A stretch of 5,132 nucleotides of DNA from NCBI GenBank assembly GCA_021805305.1, contig JAJZFO010000273.1, positions 1 to 5,132 of the forward strand. Direction: 5' to 3'. Made by a program: the position numbers and the translations under genes. Below the pieces are notes generated by a model. It was not told the origin of the DNA. It was given only the letters and a program-made list of their open reading frames with translations, and ran no database searches. Positions 1-5,132 of the stretch are shown here, piece by piece. This DNA comes from Actinomycetes bacterium (GTDB lineage: Bacteria; Actinomycetota; Acidimicrobiia; Acidimicrobiales; RAAP-2). Numbering within the stretch: the first letter of the stretch is position 1; the number at the start of each line of letters is the position of its first letter.

Positions 1-319
1 GTGCGACGACGACATCGCCGAGGCGACGCGGATTCTCCGCGGCAAGCGGGACTTCCTCGCCGCGGGACTGCGGGGGGCCGGATTCGACGTGCTGTCGACC
101 CAGGGCACCTTCTTCTTGACCACCGACATCTCACCCCTCACCGACGACGACCCCTACGACTTCTGTCGCTCGCTACCCGAGCGATGCGGTCTCGTCGCCA
201 TTCCCAGTTCGGTGTTCTACGACGACAAGTATGCCGGTGCGCACTTCGTACGCTGGATGTTCTCCAAGCGTCACGAGGTGCTCGAGGAGGCCGTCGAGCG
301 CCTGGGACGTCTGGGGTAG
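1..319 (+). CDS. PLP-dependent class I/II aminotransferase, C-terminal part (5' end outside window)
   Basis: This is the last 105 codons of a fold-type-I aminotransferase, read in the frame whose first complete codon is at position 2 and ending at TAG 317-319. The order of elements fits the small-domain end of the family: the helix with RILRGKRDFLAAGL, then QGTFFLTTDIS (fragment residues 34-44), LPERCGLVAIPSSVFY (58-73), and FVRWMFSKRHEVLEEAVERL (82-101). Arg84 in the VRWMFSKR motif matches the conserved arginine that binds the substrate alpha-carboxylate (Arg386 in aspartate aminotransferase numbering). The DISPL...DFCRSLPE...VAIPSSVFYDDK pattern resembles, from memory, actinobacterial enzymes annotated as succinyldiaminopimelate aminotransferase (DapC, lysine/peptidoglycan branch) and also methionine/kynurenine aminotransferases. 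The PLP lysine lies upstream of the window, so substrate cannot be assigned. The enzyme should be cytosolic. It converges on the ABC operon across 113 bp. Confidence 0.9.
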   Translation, partial: CDDDIAEATRILRGKRDFLAAGLRGAGFDVLSTQGTFFLTTDISPLTDDDPYDFCRSLPERCGLVAIPSSVFYDDKYAGAHFVRWMFSKRHEVLEEAVERLGRLG

Positions 320-406
320 TCGTCGCGAGCCCACCACATCCCTCGACTCTTCGCCACGACGACGCCCCCCCGGGCTCTGGGGTGACGACGCAGGAGAGTT
401 GCCTTT

Positions 407-423
407 CCGCCGCGCCGGGGCGG
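407..423. terminator. Possible G+C-rich hairpin between convergent genes
   Basis: The 113-bp gap between the aminotransferase stop (319) and the ABC stop (433) contains CCGCC-N7-GGCGG at 407-423 and a second small stem, CCCC-N7-GGGG, at 368-382. Either could form a short hairpin in both directions and end the two converging transcripts. Neither is followed by a run of T on either strand, so intrinsic termination is not demonstrated. A wider inverted repeat, GTCGTCG (319-325) with CGACGAC (357-363), also sits just after the aminotransferase stop. No gene is visible in this gap. Confidence 0.2.
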
Positions 424-432
424 TCGTAGCGG

Positions 433-2178
433 CTAGGACTCCTCGTGGCGCCAACTACGCCACAACGCCGCGTAGCTGCCGTCGAGGGCCAGCAATTCGT
501 CGTGGCTCCCTAGTTCGATGACGTGCCCCTCATCCATGACGCACACCCGATCGGCGTCGTGAGCCGTGTGCAAGCGATGGGCGATGGCGATAACGGTGCG
601 ACCCGCGAGGACGGCGGAGAGCGATCGTTCGAGGTGGCGAGCCGCGCGGGGGTCGAGTAGCGCAGTCGCCTCGTCCAGTATCAGCGTGTGGGGATTGGCC
701 AGGACCAGTCGGGCCAGCGCGATCTGTTGGGCGTGCGCGGGGCTGATGACGTATCCCGTGGATCCGAGCTCGGTGTCGAGTCCCTGGGGCAATTGGCGCA
801 CCCAGGTCAGAGCGTCGACGGCGTCGAGTGCCTCGGCGATGACGTCGTCGCTCGCCTCGGGGTGCGCCAGGGCGAGATTGTCGCGCACGGTGCCCAAGAA
901 GATGTGATGCTCTTGGGTCACCAGCAAGACGTGGCGGCGCAACGTCGTCAGGGGCATCTCGTCCAGTGCCACACCCCCCAGGGTCACCGCGCCACTGCGC
1001 GGGGCGTCGACGCCGGCCAGTAGTCGTCCGAGGGTGGATTTGCCGGCGCCCGAGGGGCCCACGATGGCGAGGCGCTCGCCGGGTCGAATCACCAGGGACA
1101 CGTCGTTCACGACGTCGCGTCCCGCGCCGTAGGCGTAGTGGACGTGACTCACGCGTAGCTCCTCGTTGGCCGGTTCGGGGCCACTGATCGGGCGAGTGTC
1201 GCGTAACGCGGACACCCCGACCAGACGGGCCAGCGAGGACTGGCCCATCTGGAGTTCGTCGAGCCACGTCACTAGACGGTCCAGCGGGTCATTGATCTGT
1301 ACGACGTAGAGCGTGACGGTGGTCGCCGCCCCCACCGTGATCACGTGGTGCAGCGCCAGCAGCCCACTCCAGGCGAGCGTCGAGGCCACCGCGAGGGCGA
1401 AGGCACTTTCGACCAGTGGGAACCACACCATGCGCATCAGAAGCGTGTACATCTCCGCGTAGAAGTTCTCGCGCAGGTTGGCTTCGATCCGACGGTTCTG
1501 ACGCCCTCCCAATTGCAGGGCGTCGACGGTGCGCGCACCTTCGGCGGTCTCAGACACCGTGCCGGCCAGGCTGGCGTAGCTGATGCGTTCGCGCCGGTAC
1601 CCCGGCGTGGCGTAGTGCAGGTAGTGGCGCGTCGAGAAGTACAAGATGGGTAGCGAGATGAGACTCGCGACACTCGCCACGGGACTGACGAGCAGCATCG
1701 CGGCGAAGGTCAGGAGACTCTGGATGACCGCCACGAGCCACTCGGGCAGCGCAAATCGCACGGTGCGCGACATCGCCTCGACATCGCTCGTGGTGCGACT
1801 GAGTAGATCCCCGGTGCCCGCGTTCTCCACCACGAGCAGTGGCAGGTTGAGCACGCTTTGCAGGAAGGACCCGCGCAATTCGGCGAAGATTCGCTCACCC
1901 AGGATGTAGCTACGTCGACGAGCGAGGAAGGATAGGAGTGCGAACGCGAGTGACGAGCCCGCCAGCACCTCAACGAGCACGGCGATGCGCGTACTCGTGA
2001 GCGTGTGTGAGGTGGCGTCGTTCGTCAGCAGGCCGATGACGTAGGCCGGTACGAGTGCGGCGACCGCCGCTAGGGCGTAGAGACTGAGCATGATGGCCAG
2101 CGACACCCGGTGGCGTCCGATGAGCGTGCGCGCGAAGGACCGCACCTCGGCGAAACTGGCGATGGGTAAGGTGCTCAT
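433..2178 (-). CDS. ABC exporter half-transporter (TMD-NBD) with intact ATPase residues and degenerate signature motif
   Basis: This 581-aa protein has the exporter order: an N-terminal membrane domain (hydrophobic stretches near residues 27-52, 64-86, 143-163, 167-181, 251-277 and 281-299), then an ATPase domain from about 340. The NBD shows an A-loop Tyr350, Walker A GPSGAGKST (374-382), Q-loop Gln422, Walker B TLILDE (498-503) with catalytic Glu503, D-loop ALLD (506-509) and H-loop His534. The signature that should read LSGGQRQR is ISPAHAQQ (478-485), so it cannot complete an ATP site on its partner. It starts at ATG 2176-2178, overlapping the upstream gene's TGA as ATGA, with GAGGA six bases before it; translation is probably coupled. 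The partner encoded just upstream carries the reciprocal defects, so the pair should be an obligate heterodimer in the cytoplasmic membrane. The cargo is unknown. MdlB/LmrA-like names apply only to the fold. Confidence 0.95.
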   Translation of the reverse strand: MSTLPIASFAEVRSFARTLIGRHRVSLAIMLSLYALAAVAALVPAYVIGLLTNDATSHTLTSTRIAVLVEVLAGSSLAFALLSFLARRRSYILGERIFAELRGSFLQSVLNLPLLVVENAGTGDLLSRTTSDVEAMSRTVRFALPEWLVAVIQSLLTFAAMLLVSPVASVASLISLPILYFSTRHYLHYATPGYRRERISYASLAGTVSETAEGARTVDALQLGGRQNRRIEANLRENFYAEMYTLLMRMVWFPLVESAFALAVASTLAWSGLLALHHVITVGAATTVTLYVVQINDPLDRLVTWLDELQMGQSSLARLVGVSALRDTRPISGPEPANEELRVSHVHYAYGAGRDVVNDVSLVIRPGERLAIVGPSGAGKSTLGRLLAGVDAPRSGAVTLGGVALDEMPLTTLRRHVLLVTQEHHIFLGTVRDNLALAHPEASDDVIAEALDAVDALTWVRQLPQGLDTELGSTGYVISPAHAQQIALARLVLANPHTLILDEATALLDPRAARHLERSLSAVLAGRTVIAIAHRLHTAHDADRVCVMDEGHVIELGSHDELLALDGSYAALWRSWRHEES

Positions 2179-3902
2179 TGAGCGTCCTCGCGTAGCACGA
2201 TGCGCCGATAGTCGGCGGACGACGAGAGGAGCTCGCGATGGGTGCCGCGCGCGACGACGTTCCCGGCGGCCAGCACAAAGACGTCATCGGTCCTCTCGAG
2301 AAGTAGGGGACTGCTGGTGACGACCGCGGTGCTGCGTCTCCCGCGAGCCGCGCGCAGGCGTGCGGCGATGCGTTCCTCGGTGTGGGCGTCGACCGCCGAC
2401 GTCGGTTCCACCAAGATCAAGACATCCGCCTGCGTCAGTAGCGCCCGGGCCAGCACGAGGCGTTGACGCTGTCCCCCCGAGAAGCTACGTCCTCTCTCCT
2501 CGACCCGGCCGTCGAGCCCCTCGTCGAGGACGTCGAGGACGTCGGAAGCGCTGGCGGCGTGCAGCGCGAATTCGATGGTCGCGTCGTCGTGTTCGCCCCG
2601 GGGTGACAATTCCTCGCGGAGCCGACCCGAGAAGAGCCGGGGTTCGATCTCGCTCACCACGATGTGGCGTCGCGTGTCCGCGAGGGAGAATTCTTCGAGC
2701 GCGACGCCATCGATCGTGACCCCGCGCACGTCGACGCTGAATCGGCCAAGTCGCTGGACGACCTCTGCGACGTCGGAGGTGTCGGCGCCCACGAGTCCCA
2801 CCGCGTGGCCGCGCCGAAGCTCGACGCCGCTGCGCTCATCGCGAAGGACCTCGTAATGCGCGGGCCAGTCGCGCGAGGGGCTCACGTCTCGCACGGTGGG
2901 CTCGACACGCACGATACGAAGCACCTTGCCCGCTCCCACGAAGGCGCGGGTGACCGAGATCACGTATTCGATGGCGGTGCGAAGGGGCGTCGTCAAGAAG
3001 GTCGTGTAGCCGAAGAACGACACGAGTTGGCCGGGCTGCAAGTGGCCGTTCATCACGTCGTGGGCCCCGATGAACGTGACGATGGTGGTGAGGATCGCGG
3101 GCAGCAGCACCTGACCCGATTCCAGACCGGCCTGCGGGGTGGCGATCCGGACGCCGGAGCGGCGAACCAATTCGTTCTGGCGTTGGTGGTTCTCAAAGAA
3201 GACCTTCTCGCCGCCGACGCCGCGCAGGATTCGTAGTCCGGTGACGGTGTCGGACGCCTGGGCGGCCAGGCGACCGGCCGCTTCGCGCTGAGCGGCCTGG
3301 GCGTGATGCAGCGGTCGCATCAGGGGAATGGTGAGACACGTCAAGACGGGGACCCCGACCAGGACGATGAGACCGAGTTTGGTCGACGTGCCCAGCAGGA
3401 TCACACTGACGACCAGCCAGGACACGATCGATCCCGCGAAGCGCGCCGACGAATCGAAGGTTCCTCCGACGCGCATGGCATCGGCCATCACCGTGTTGAC
3501 GATGTCACCGGCGGGGATCTCATCGGTGAGGGCTTCGCCGGTCGCGGTGATGTGACGCCCGATCAAGTGGCTGGTGCGAAACGCCGCGTGCATCCAGTTG
3601 GTCACGGCGAGTTGGTGGCGCAGGGAGCCGCAGACCGCCTGGAACACACCCAGTCCCATGACCAACGTCACCCACGCGGCGAGCGCACGCGGGTCGCGAT
3701 GGACGACCCCGGCGTCGATGGCCTTGCCGACCGCCGCCCACACCAGGGCTTGCGCGACCATCCACCCGATACCGAAGATGGCGTTGAGCGCGAGGGGCCC
3801 TCGCTGCTGGCGGGCCAACCACGCGAGGTAGCTCGCGGGGGACCGGGTGGGTGGACGACCGGGGTCCTCGTCGGGGAGTTCTCGGTAGGGAAGGTGAGGC
3901 AT
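2175..3902 (-). CDS. ABC exporter half-transporter (TMD-NBD) with catalytically degenerate NBD and intact signature motif
   Basis: This 575-aa half-transporter comes first in the operon. A charged, Pro-rich cytosolic tail (about residues 1-35) leads into six hydrophobic segments (about 38-60, 74-95, 155-171, 176-195, 263-284, 288-307) and an NBD from about 345. The NBD is strikingly degenerate. At the Walker A position it reads GADTSDVA (372-379), with neither Lys nor Ser/Thr. The Q-loop Gln is Glu418. Walker B is VLILVEP, with Val498 for Asp though Glu499 remains. The H-loop His is Ser531. The signature FSGGQRQR (474-481) is perfect and Asp505 of the D-loop is kept. The protein should therefore bind little or no ATP itself but supply the signature face for its partner's site. 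ATG 3900-3902 was chosen because GAAGGA ends five bases upstream. The open frame continues to a TTG at 4064, but that Arg-rich stretch looks untranslated. From memory, actinobacteria have many relatives with the VEPTSAVDAHTE signature block; cargo is unknown. Confidence 0.94.
   Translation of the reverse strand: MPHLPYRELPDEDPGRPPTRSPASYLAWLARQQRGPLALNAIFGIGWMVAQALVWAAVGKAIDAGVVHRDPRALAAWVTLVMGLGVFQAVCGSLRHQLAVTNWMHAAFRTSHLIGRHITATGEALTDEIPAGDIVNTVMADAMRVGGTFDSSARFAGSIVSWLVVSVILLGTSTKLGLIVLVGVPVLTCLTIPLMRPLHHAQAAQREAAGRLAAQASDTVTGLRILRGVGGEKVFFENHQRQNELVRRSGVRIATPQAGLESGQVLLPAILTTIVTFIGAHDVMNGHLQPGQLVSFFGYTTFLTTPLRTAIEYVISVTRAFVGAGKVLRIVRVEPTVRDVSPSRDWPAHYEVLRDERSGVELRRGHAVGLVGADTSDVAEVVQRLGRFSVDVRGVTIDGVALEEFSLADTRRHIVVSEIEPRLFSGRLREELSPRGEHDDATIEFALHAASASDVLDVLDEGLDGRVEERGRSFSGGQRQRLVLARALLTQADVLILVEPTSAVDAHTEERIAARLRAARGRRSTAVVTSSPLLLERTDDVFVLAAGNVVARGTHRELLSSSADYRRIVLREDAQ
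2185..2189 (-). promoter_or_regulatory. Ribosome binding site for the second ABC gene
   Basis: Read on the minus strand, GAGGA precedes ATG 2178 by six bases (CGCTCA). It lies inside the end of the upstream ABC coding region, so the second gene has its own ribosome site as well as the 4-bp stop/start overlap. This supports the 2178 start. Confidence 0.7.
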
Positions 3903-3907
3903 TGCAT

Positions 3908-3913
3908 TCCTTC
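3908..3913 (-). promoter_or_regulatory. Ribosome binding site fixing the start of the first ABC gene
   Basis: On the minus strand GAAGGA is followed by ATGCA and then ATG (3902). The spacing of five bases is good. The alternative TTG start at 4064 has only an AGGG touching the start codon, so this site decides in favour of the 575-aa protein. An out-of-frame ATG at 3907 sits between the site and the start and is probably too close to be used. Confidence 0.75.
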
Positions 3914-4077
3914 GGCGCAGTGGTCGGTGGATGGGTGGTGTCGTGGCGCGTCGGCGTTTCGCGGGGTCACGCCGCTCGATGAATTCTTCTTTCCGGGTTG
4001 CGTTGTCGGCGACGTCGTGCGCACCCGGCGCCGCGAGGCGCAAGGGACTCGAGATGATCAGCAACCCTGGTGGGATC

Positions 4078-4093
4078 GATGCGTCGGCGCATC
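4078..4093 (-). repeat. Perfect inverted repeat in the ABC leader (6-bp stem, 4-nt loop)
   Basis: GATGCG (4078-4083) and CGCATC (4088-4093) flank the four bases TCGG. In the minus-strand RNA this would be a GAUGCG stem closed by a CCGA tetraloop, lying about 180 bases upstream of the first ABC start codon. There is no U-tract, so it is not a typical terminator. Such stems arise by chance in G+C-rich DNA. Confidence 0.4.
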
Positions 4094-4123
4094 ATCGACG
4101 GCGACCTCGCCCCATCACCGACC

Positions 4124-4168
4124 CGTCCGTCGTAGGAAGGCGAACGGACGCCGCTCATTGGTGGCGTC
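4124..4168 (-). promoter_or_regulatory. Two overlapping, mutually exclusive inverted repeats in the ABC leader
   Basis: Stem A pairs GACGCC (4147-4152) with GGCGTC (4163-4168) across ten bases. Stem B pairs CGTCCGT (4124-4130) with ACGGACG (4144-4150) across 13 bases. Both need positions 4147-4150, so only one can form at a time in the predicted minus-strand leader RNA. That is the geometry of a switch or attenuator, but no U-tract, leader peptide or known riboswitch motif is visible. Function is inference only. Confidence 0.25.
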
Positions 4169-4215
4169 ACGACCGCGCCTTCGCGCACGGCGGGTGGTCA
4201 ACGGAACATTCCCCA

Positions 4216-4244
4216 ATCCTAGGGCTGAGGGAGTCTCGGCACAA
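4216..4244 (-). promoter_or_regulatory. Candidate sigma-70-type promoter for the ABC operon
   Basis: Reading the minus strand, TTGTGC (4244-4239) is followed by exactly 17 bases and then TAGGAT (4221-4216). TAGGAT fits the TANNNT -10 box common in actinobacteria, and TTG matches the start of the -35 consensus. Transcription would begin near 4209, giving a leader of about 305 bases. The near-palindrome GGAA-CA-TTCC (4203-4212) lies over the predicted start site and could be an operator. Confidence 0.45.
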
Positions 4245-4317
4245 TAGATACTTCGCCTTGATCTTGAGGCGGTCACCGCAATGACGAACGGCGTCGAACT
4301 GACGGTGCGCCATCGGG

Positions 4318-4359
4318 TCACCGGACACCGGACACCGGTCACCGGACACCGGTCACCGG
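4318..4359 (+). repeat. Heptanucleotide tandem repeat, six perfect units of (T/A)CACCGG
   Basis: Six consecutive 7-bp units occupy 42 bp. Their first base runs T, A, A, T, A, T and the other six bases (CACCGG) are identical in all units. The last 28 bp are two perfect copies of a 14-bp unit, ACACCGGTCACCGG. A related GGTCACCG sits at 4271-4278, and an inverted CCGGTGA at 4416-4422. The unit length is not a multiple of three and the array is not in a supportable gene, so it is an intergenic microsatellite-like array, about 95 bp upstream of the GH15 start codon. Confidence 0.9.
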
Positions 4360-4381
4360 GCGCACTCGTCGCGCCTCGCAA

Positions 4382-4387
4382 TAGGGT
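4382..4387 (+). promoter_or_regulatory. Weak -10-like box for the GH15 gene
   Basis: TAGGGT fits TANNNT and lies about 67 bases upstream of the TTG start, giving a plausible short leader. No -35 match occurs at 16-19 bases spacing; that position falls at the end of the heptamer array and the bases just after it. If this is the promoter, the array covers the region just upstream of and up to the -35 position. Confidence 0.22.
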
Positions 4388-4440
4388 TGACGTGAAGGAC
4401 ACCAGAGGGCGGGCGCCGGTGACGCACGGCTGGTCGTCGA

Positions 4441-4447
4441 GGGGGAG
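4441..4447 (+). promoter_or_regulatory. Ribosome binding site for the GH15 gene
   Basis: GGGGGAG ends six bases before TTG 4454. It is the only good site in the open frame, which begins after an in-frame TGA at 4388-4390 and contains no ATG or GTG before the conserved N-terminus. It therefore fixes the TTG start. Confidence 0.7.
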
Positions 4448-4453
4448 TGGTTC

Positions 4454-5132
4454 TTGTCGCAACCGATTGAGGATTACGGCGTCATTGGAGATCTGCACAC
4501 GATCGCGGTGGTTGGAATCGACGGCTCCATTGATTGGCTCTGTCTGCCCGATTTCGATTCCCCCTCCTGCTTCGCGCGGTTACTCGGCGACGAGGCGAAC
4601 GGCTGGTGGCGACTGGCCCCTCGCGAGGAGGTGGCGCAGGTCACGGCGACCCGACGTCGCTACCGTGAGGACACCCTGATCCTGGAGACCGAGTACGACA
4701 CCCCTACCGGCACCGTGCGCGTGACGGACTACATGCCCGTGCGTGACGTCCATCCCACGGTGGTGCGACTCGTCGAGGGGGTCAGTGGCAGCGTGTCGAT
4801 GCGGATGGATCTGACACTGCGCTTCGGATACGGGGATACCCTTCCCTGGGTCACCTCGAGCGACGGACTGATCCGCATGACTGCGGGCCCGGACTCGGTG
4901 GCCCTGTGGCACACGGTCGAGCCGGTGGGCCGTGACTTCACCACAGTGGCCGACTTCACGGTGGGCGAGGGACAGCGATTCCCCTTCACGCTCGTGTGGC
5001 ACCCCTCGCACGAGGCGCCCCCCGCACCCCTCGACGCGCTCTACGCGCTTCGCCTGACGACGGAGTACTGGCGTCAGTGGAGCGCGCGCTGCACCTACGA
5101 GGGCGCGTGGCGTGACGCGGTGGTGCGTTCAC
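4454..5132 (+). CDS. Glycoside hydrolase family 15 protein (glucoamylase/trehalase type), N-terminal part, 3' end outside window
   Basis: The first 226 codons match the N-terminal half of bacterial GH15 proteins. They run from PIEDYGVIGDLHTIAVVG (residues 4-21) through DGSIDWLCLPDFDSPSCFARLLG (23-45) and a beta-rich stretch to YWRQWSARCTYEGAWRDAV near the edge. In this family the N-terminal beta-sandwich is followed by an (alpha/alpha)6 barrel bearing the catalytic glutamates; the window ends as the barrel should begin, so activity cannot be judged. Family members release glucose from alpha-glucans, and the mycobacterial relative is an alpha,alpha-trehalase. No signal peptide is seen, so a cytosolic role in trehalose or glycogen turnover is likely. 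The start is TTG: GGGGGAG lies six bases upstream, the next in-frame upstream stop is TGA 4388, no ATG or GTG intervenes, and the family's IEDY motif begins at residue 5. It is divergent from the ABC operon with no obvious functional link. Confidence 0.93.
   Translation, partial: MSQPIEDYGVIGDLHTIAVVGIDGSIDWLCLPDFDSPSCFARLLGDEANGWWRLAPREEVAQVTATRRRYREDTLILETEYDTPTGTVRVTDYMPVRDVHPTVVRLVEGVSGSVSMRMDLTLRFGYGDTLPWVTSSDGLIRMTAGPDSVALWHTVEPVGRDFTTVADFTVGEGQRFPFTLVWHPSHEAPPAPLDALYALRLTTEYWRQWSARCTYEGAWRDAVVRS

Larger units (their letters stand above)
3903..4453. other. Divergent intergenic region, 551 bp, no supportable gene
   Basis: No open frame here looks like a protein: the open stretches in all frames are rich in Arg, Ser, Pro and His, with no recognisable motif and no good ribosome site. 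I see no tRNA or rRNA. What it does hold is a candidate minus-strand promoter near 4216-4244, a leader of roughly 305 bases to the first ABC gene with several inverted repeats, a heptamer tandem array at 4318-4359, and a weak rightward -10-like box at 4382. Both flanking genes are transcribed away from it. Confidence 0.8.

Noticed and set aside
2175..3902. First ABC gene as a decaying pseudogene because of its lost Walker motifs
   Set aside because: The frame is intact for 575 codons, the membrane domain and signature motif are well kept, it is translationally coupled to its partner, and its losses are exactly complemented by the partner.
3903..4064. Extension of the first ABC protein by 54 residues to a TTG at 4064
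   Set aside because: The added stretch is Arg/Pro-rich with no family resemblance, the TTG has no properly spaced ribosome site, and ATG 3902 has a strong GAAGGA at five bases.
3967..4188. Possible small leader protein on the minus strand upstream of the ABC operon
   Set aside because: The product is Arg-rich and without motif, neither its first start nor the internal ATG at 4158 has a ribosome site, and it overlaps the inverted repeats. There is no run of regulatory codons to suggest attenuation.
3303..4247. 314-codon plus-strand open frame opposite the first ABC gene
   Set aside because: It is an antisense shadow of a clear ABC gene in G+C-rich DNA; the product is rich in Gly, Arg, Asp and His with no recognisable motif.
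4318..4359. CRISPR array
   Set aside because: The units are 7 bp and directly abutting with no spacers, so this is a simple tandem repeat.
4387..4392. TTGACG as a -35 box for the GH15 gene
   Set aside because: It resembles a -35, but no TANNNT box lies 16-19 bases downstream; the sequence there is G+C-only.
4281..4679. 132-codon open frame on the plus strand running through the heptamer array into the GH15 gene
   Set aside because: It overlaps the GH15 coding frame, its product is low-complexity Arg/Ser/Pro, and it has no ribosome site. The 7-bp repeat would also shift frame with each unit change.

Overview
The window looks like a chromosomal segment from a high-GC Gram-positive bacterium (Actinomycetota). 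This rests on the strong G/C bias, densest at third codon positions, and on three protein families whose sequence style is typical of actinobacteria. I cannot name the genus; Acidimicrobiia or another deep actinobacterial lineage is only a guess.

Layout. Positions 1-319 (+) hold the last 105 codons of a fold-type-I PLP aminotransferase resembling the actinobacterial DapC-like group. A 113-bp convergent gap (320-432) follows, with G+C-rich hairpins and no clear U-tract. Positions 433-3902 (-) hold a two-gene ABC exporter operon. The promoter-proximal gene (2175-3902, 575 aa) and the distal gene (433-2178, 581 aa) overlap by 4 bp (ATGA), and each encodes a TMD-NBD half-transporter. Positions 3903-4453 have no gene I can support. 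This divergent intergenic region carries a good candidate promoter for the ABC operon (TTGTGC-N17-TAGGAT, minus strand), an unusually long leader with competing inverted repeats, a 42-bp array of six 7-bp repeats, and a weak -10-like box for the rightward gene. Positions 4454-5132 (+) begin a GH15 (glucoamylase/trehalase-type) protein from a TTG start; it is cut by the window edge before its catalytic barrel.

How the genes work together. The two ABC halves almost certainly form one heterodimeric exporter. The 575-aa half has lost its Walker A Lys/Ser, Q-loop Gln, Walker B Asp and H-loop His but keeps a perfect SGGQRQR signature. The 581-aa half is the mirror image: intact Walker A, Q-loop, Walker B, catalytic Glu and H-loop, but a wrecked signature (ISPAHAQQ). 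In a head-to-tail NBD dimer this leaves exactly one complete ATPase site and one site degenerate on both faces. That is the most interesting feature here, although similar half-transporter pairs are, from memory, widespread in actinobacteria. The aminotransferase and the GH15 gene have no evident link to the exporter.
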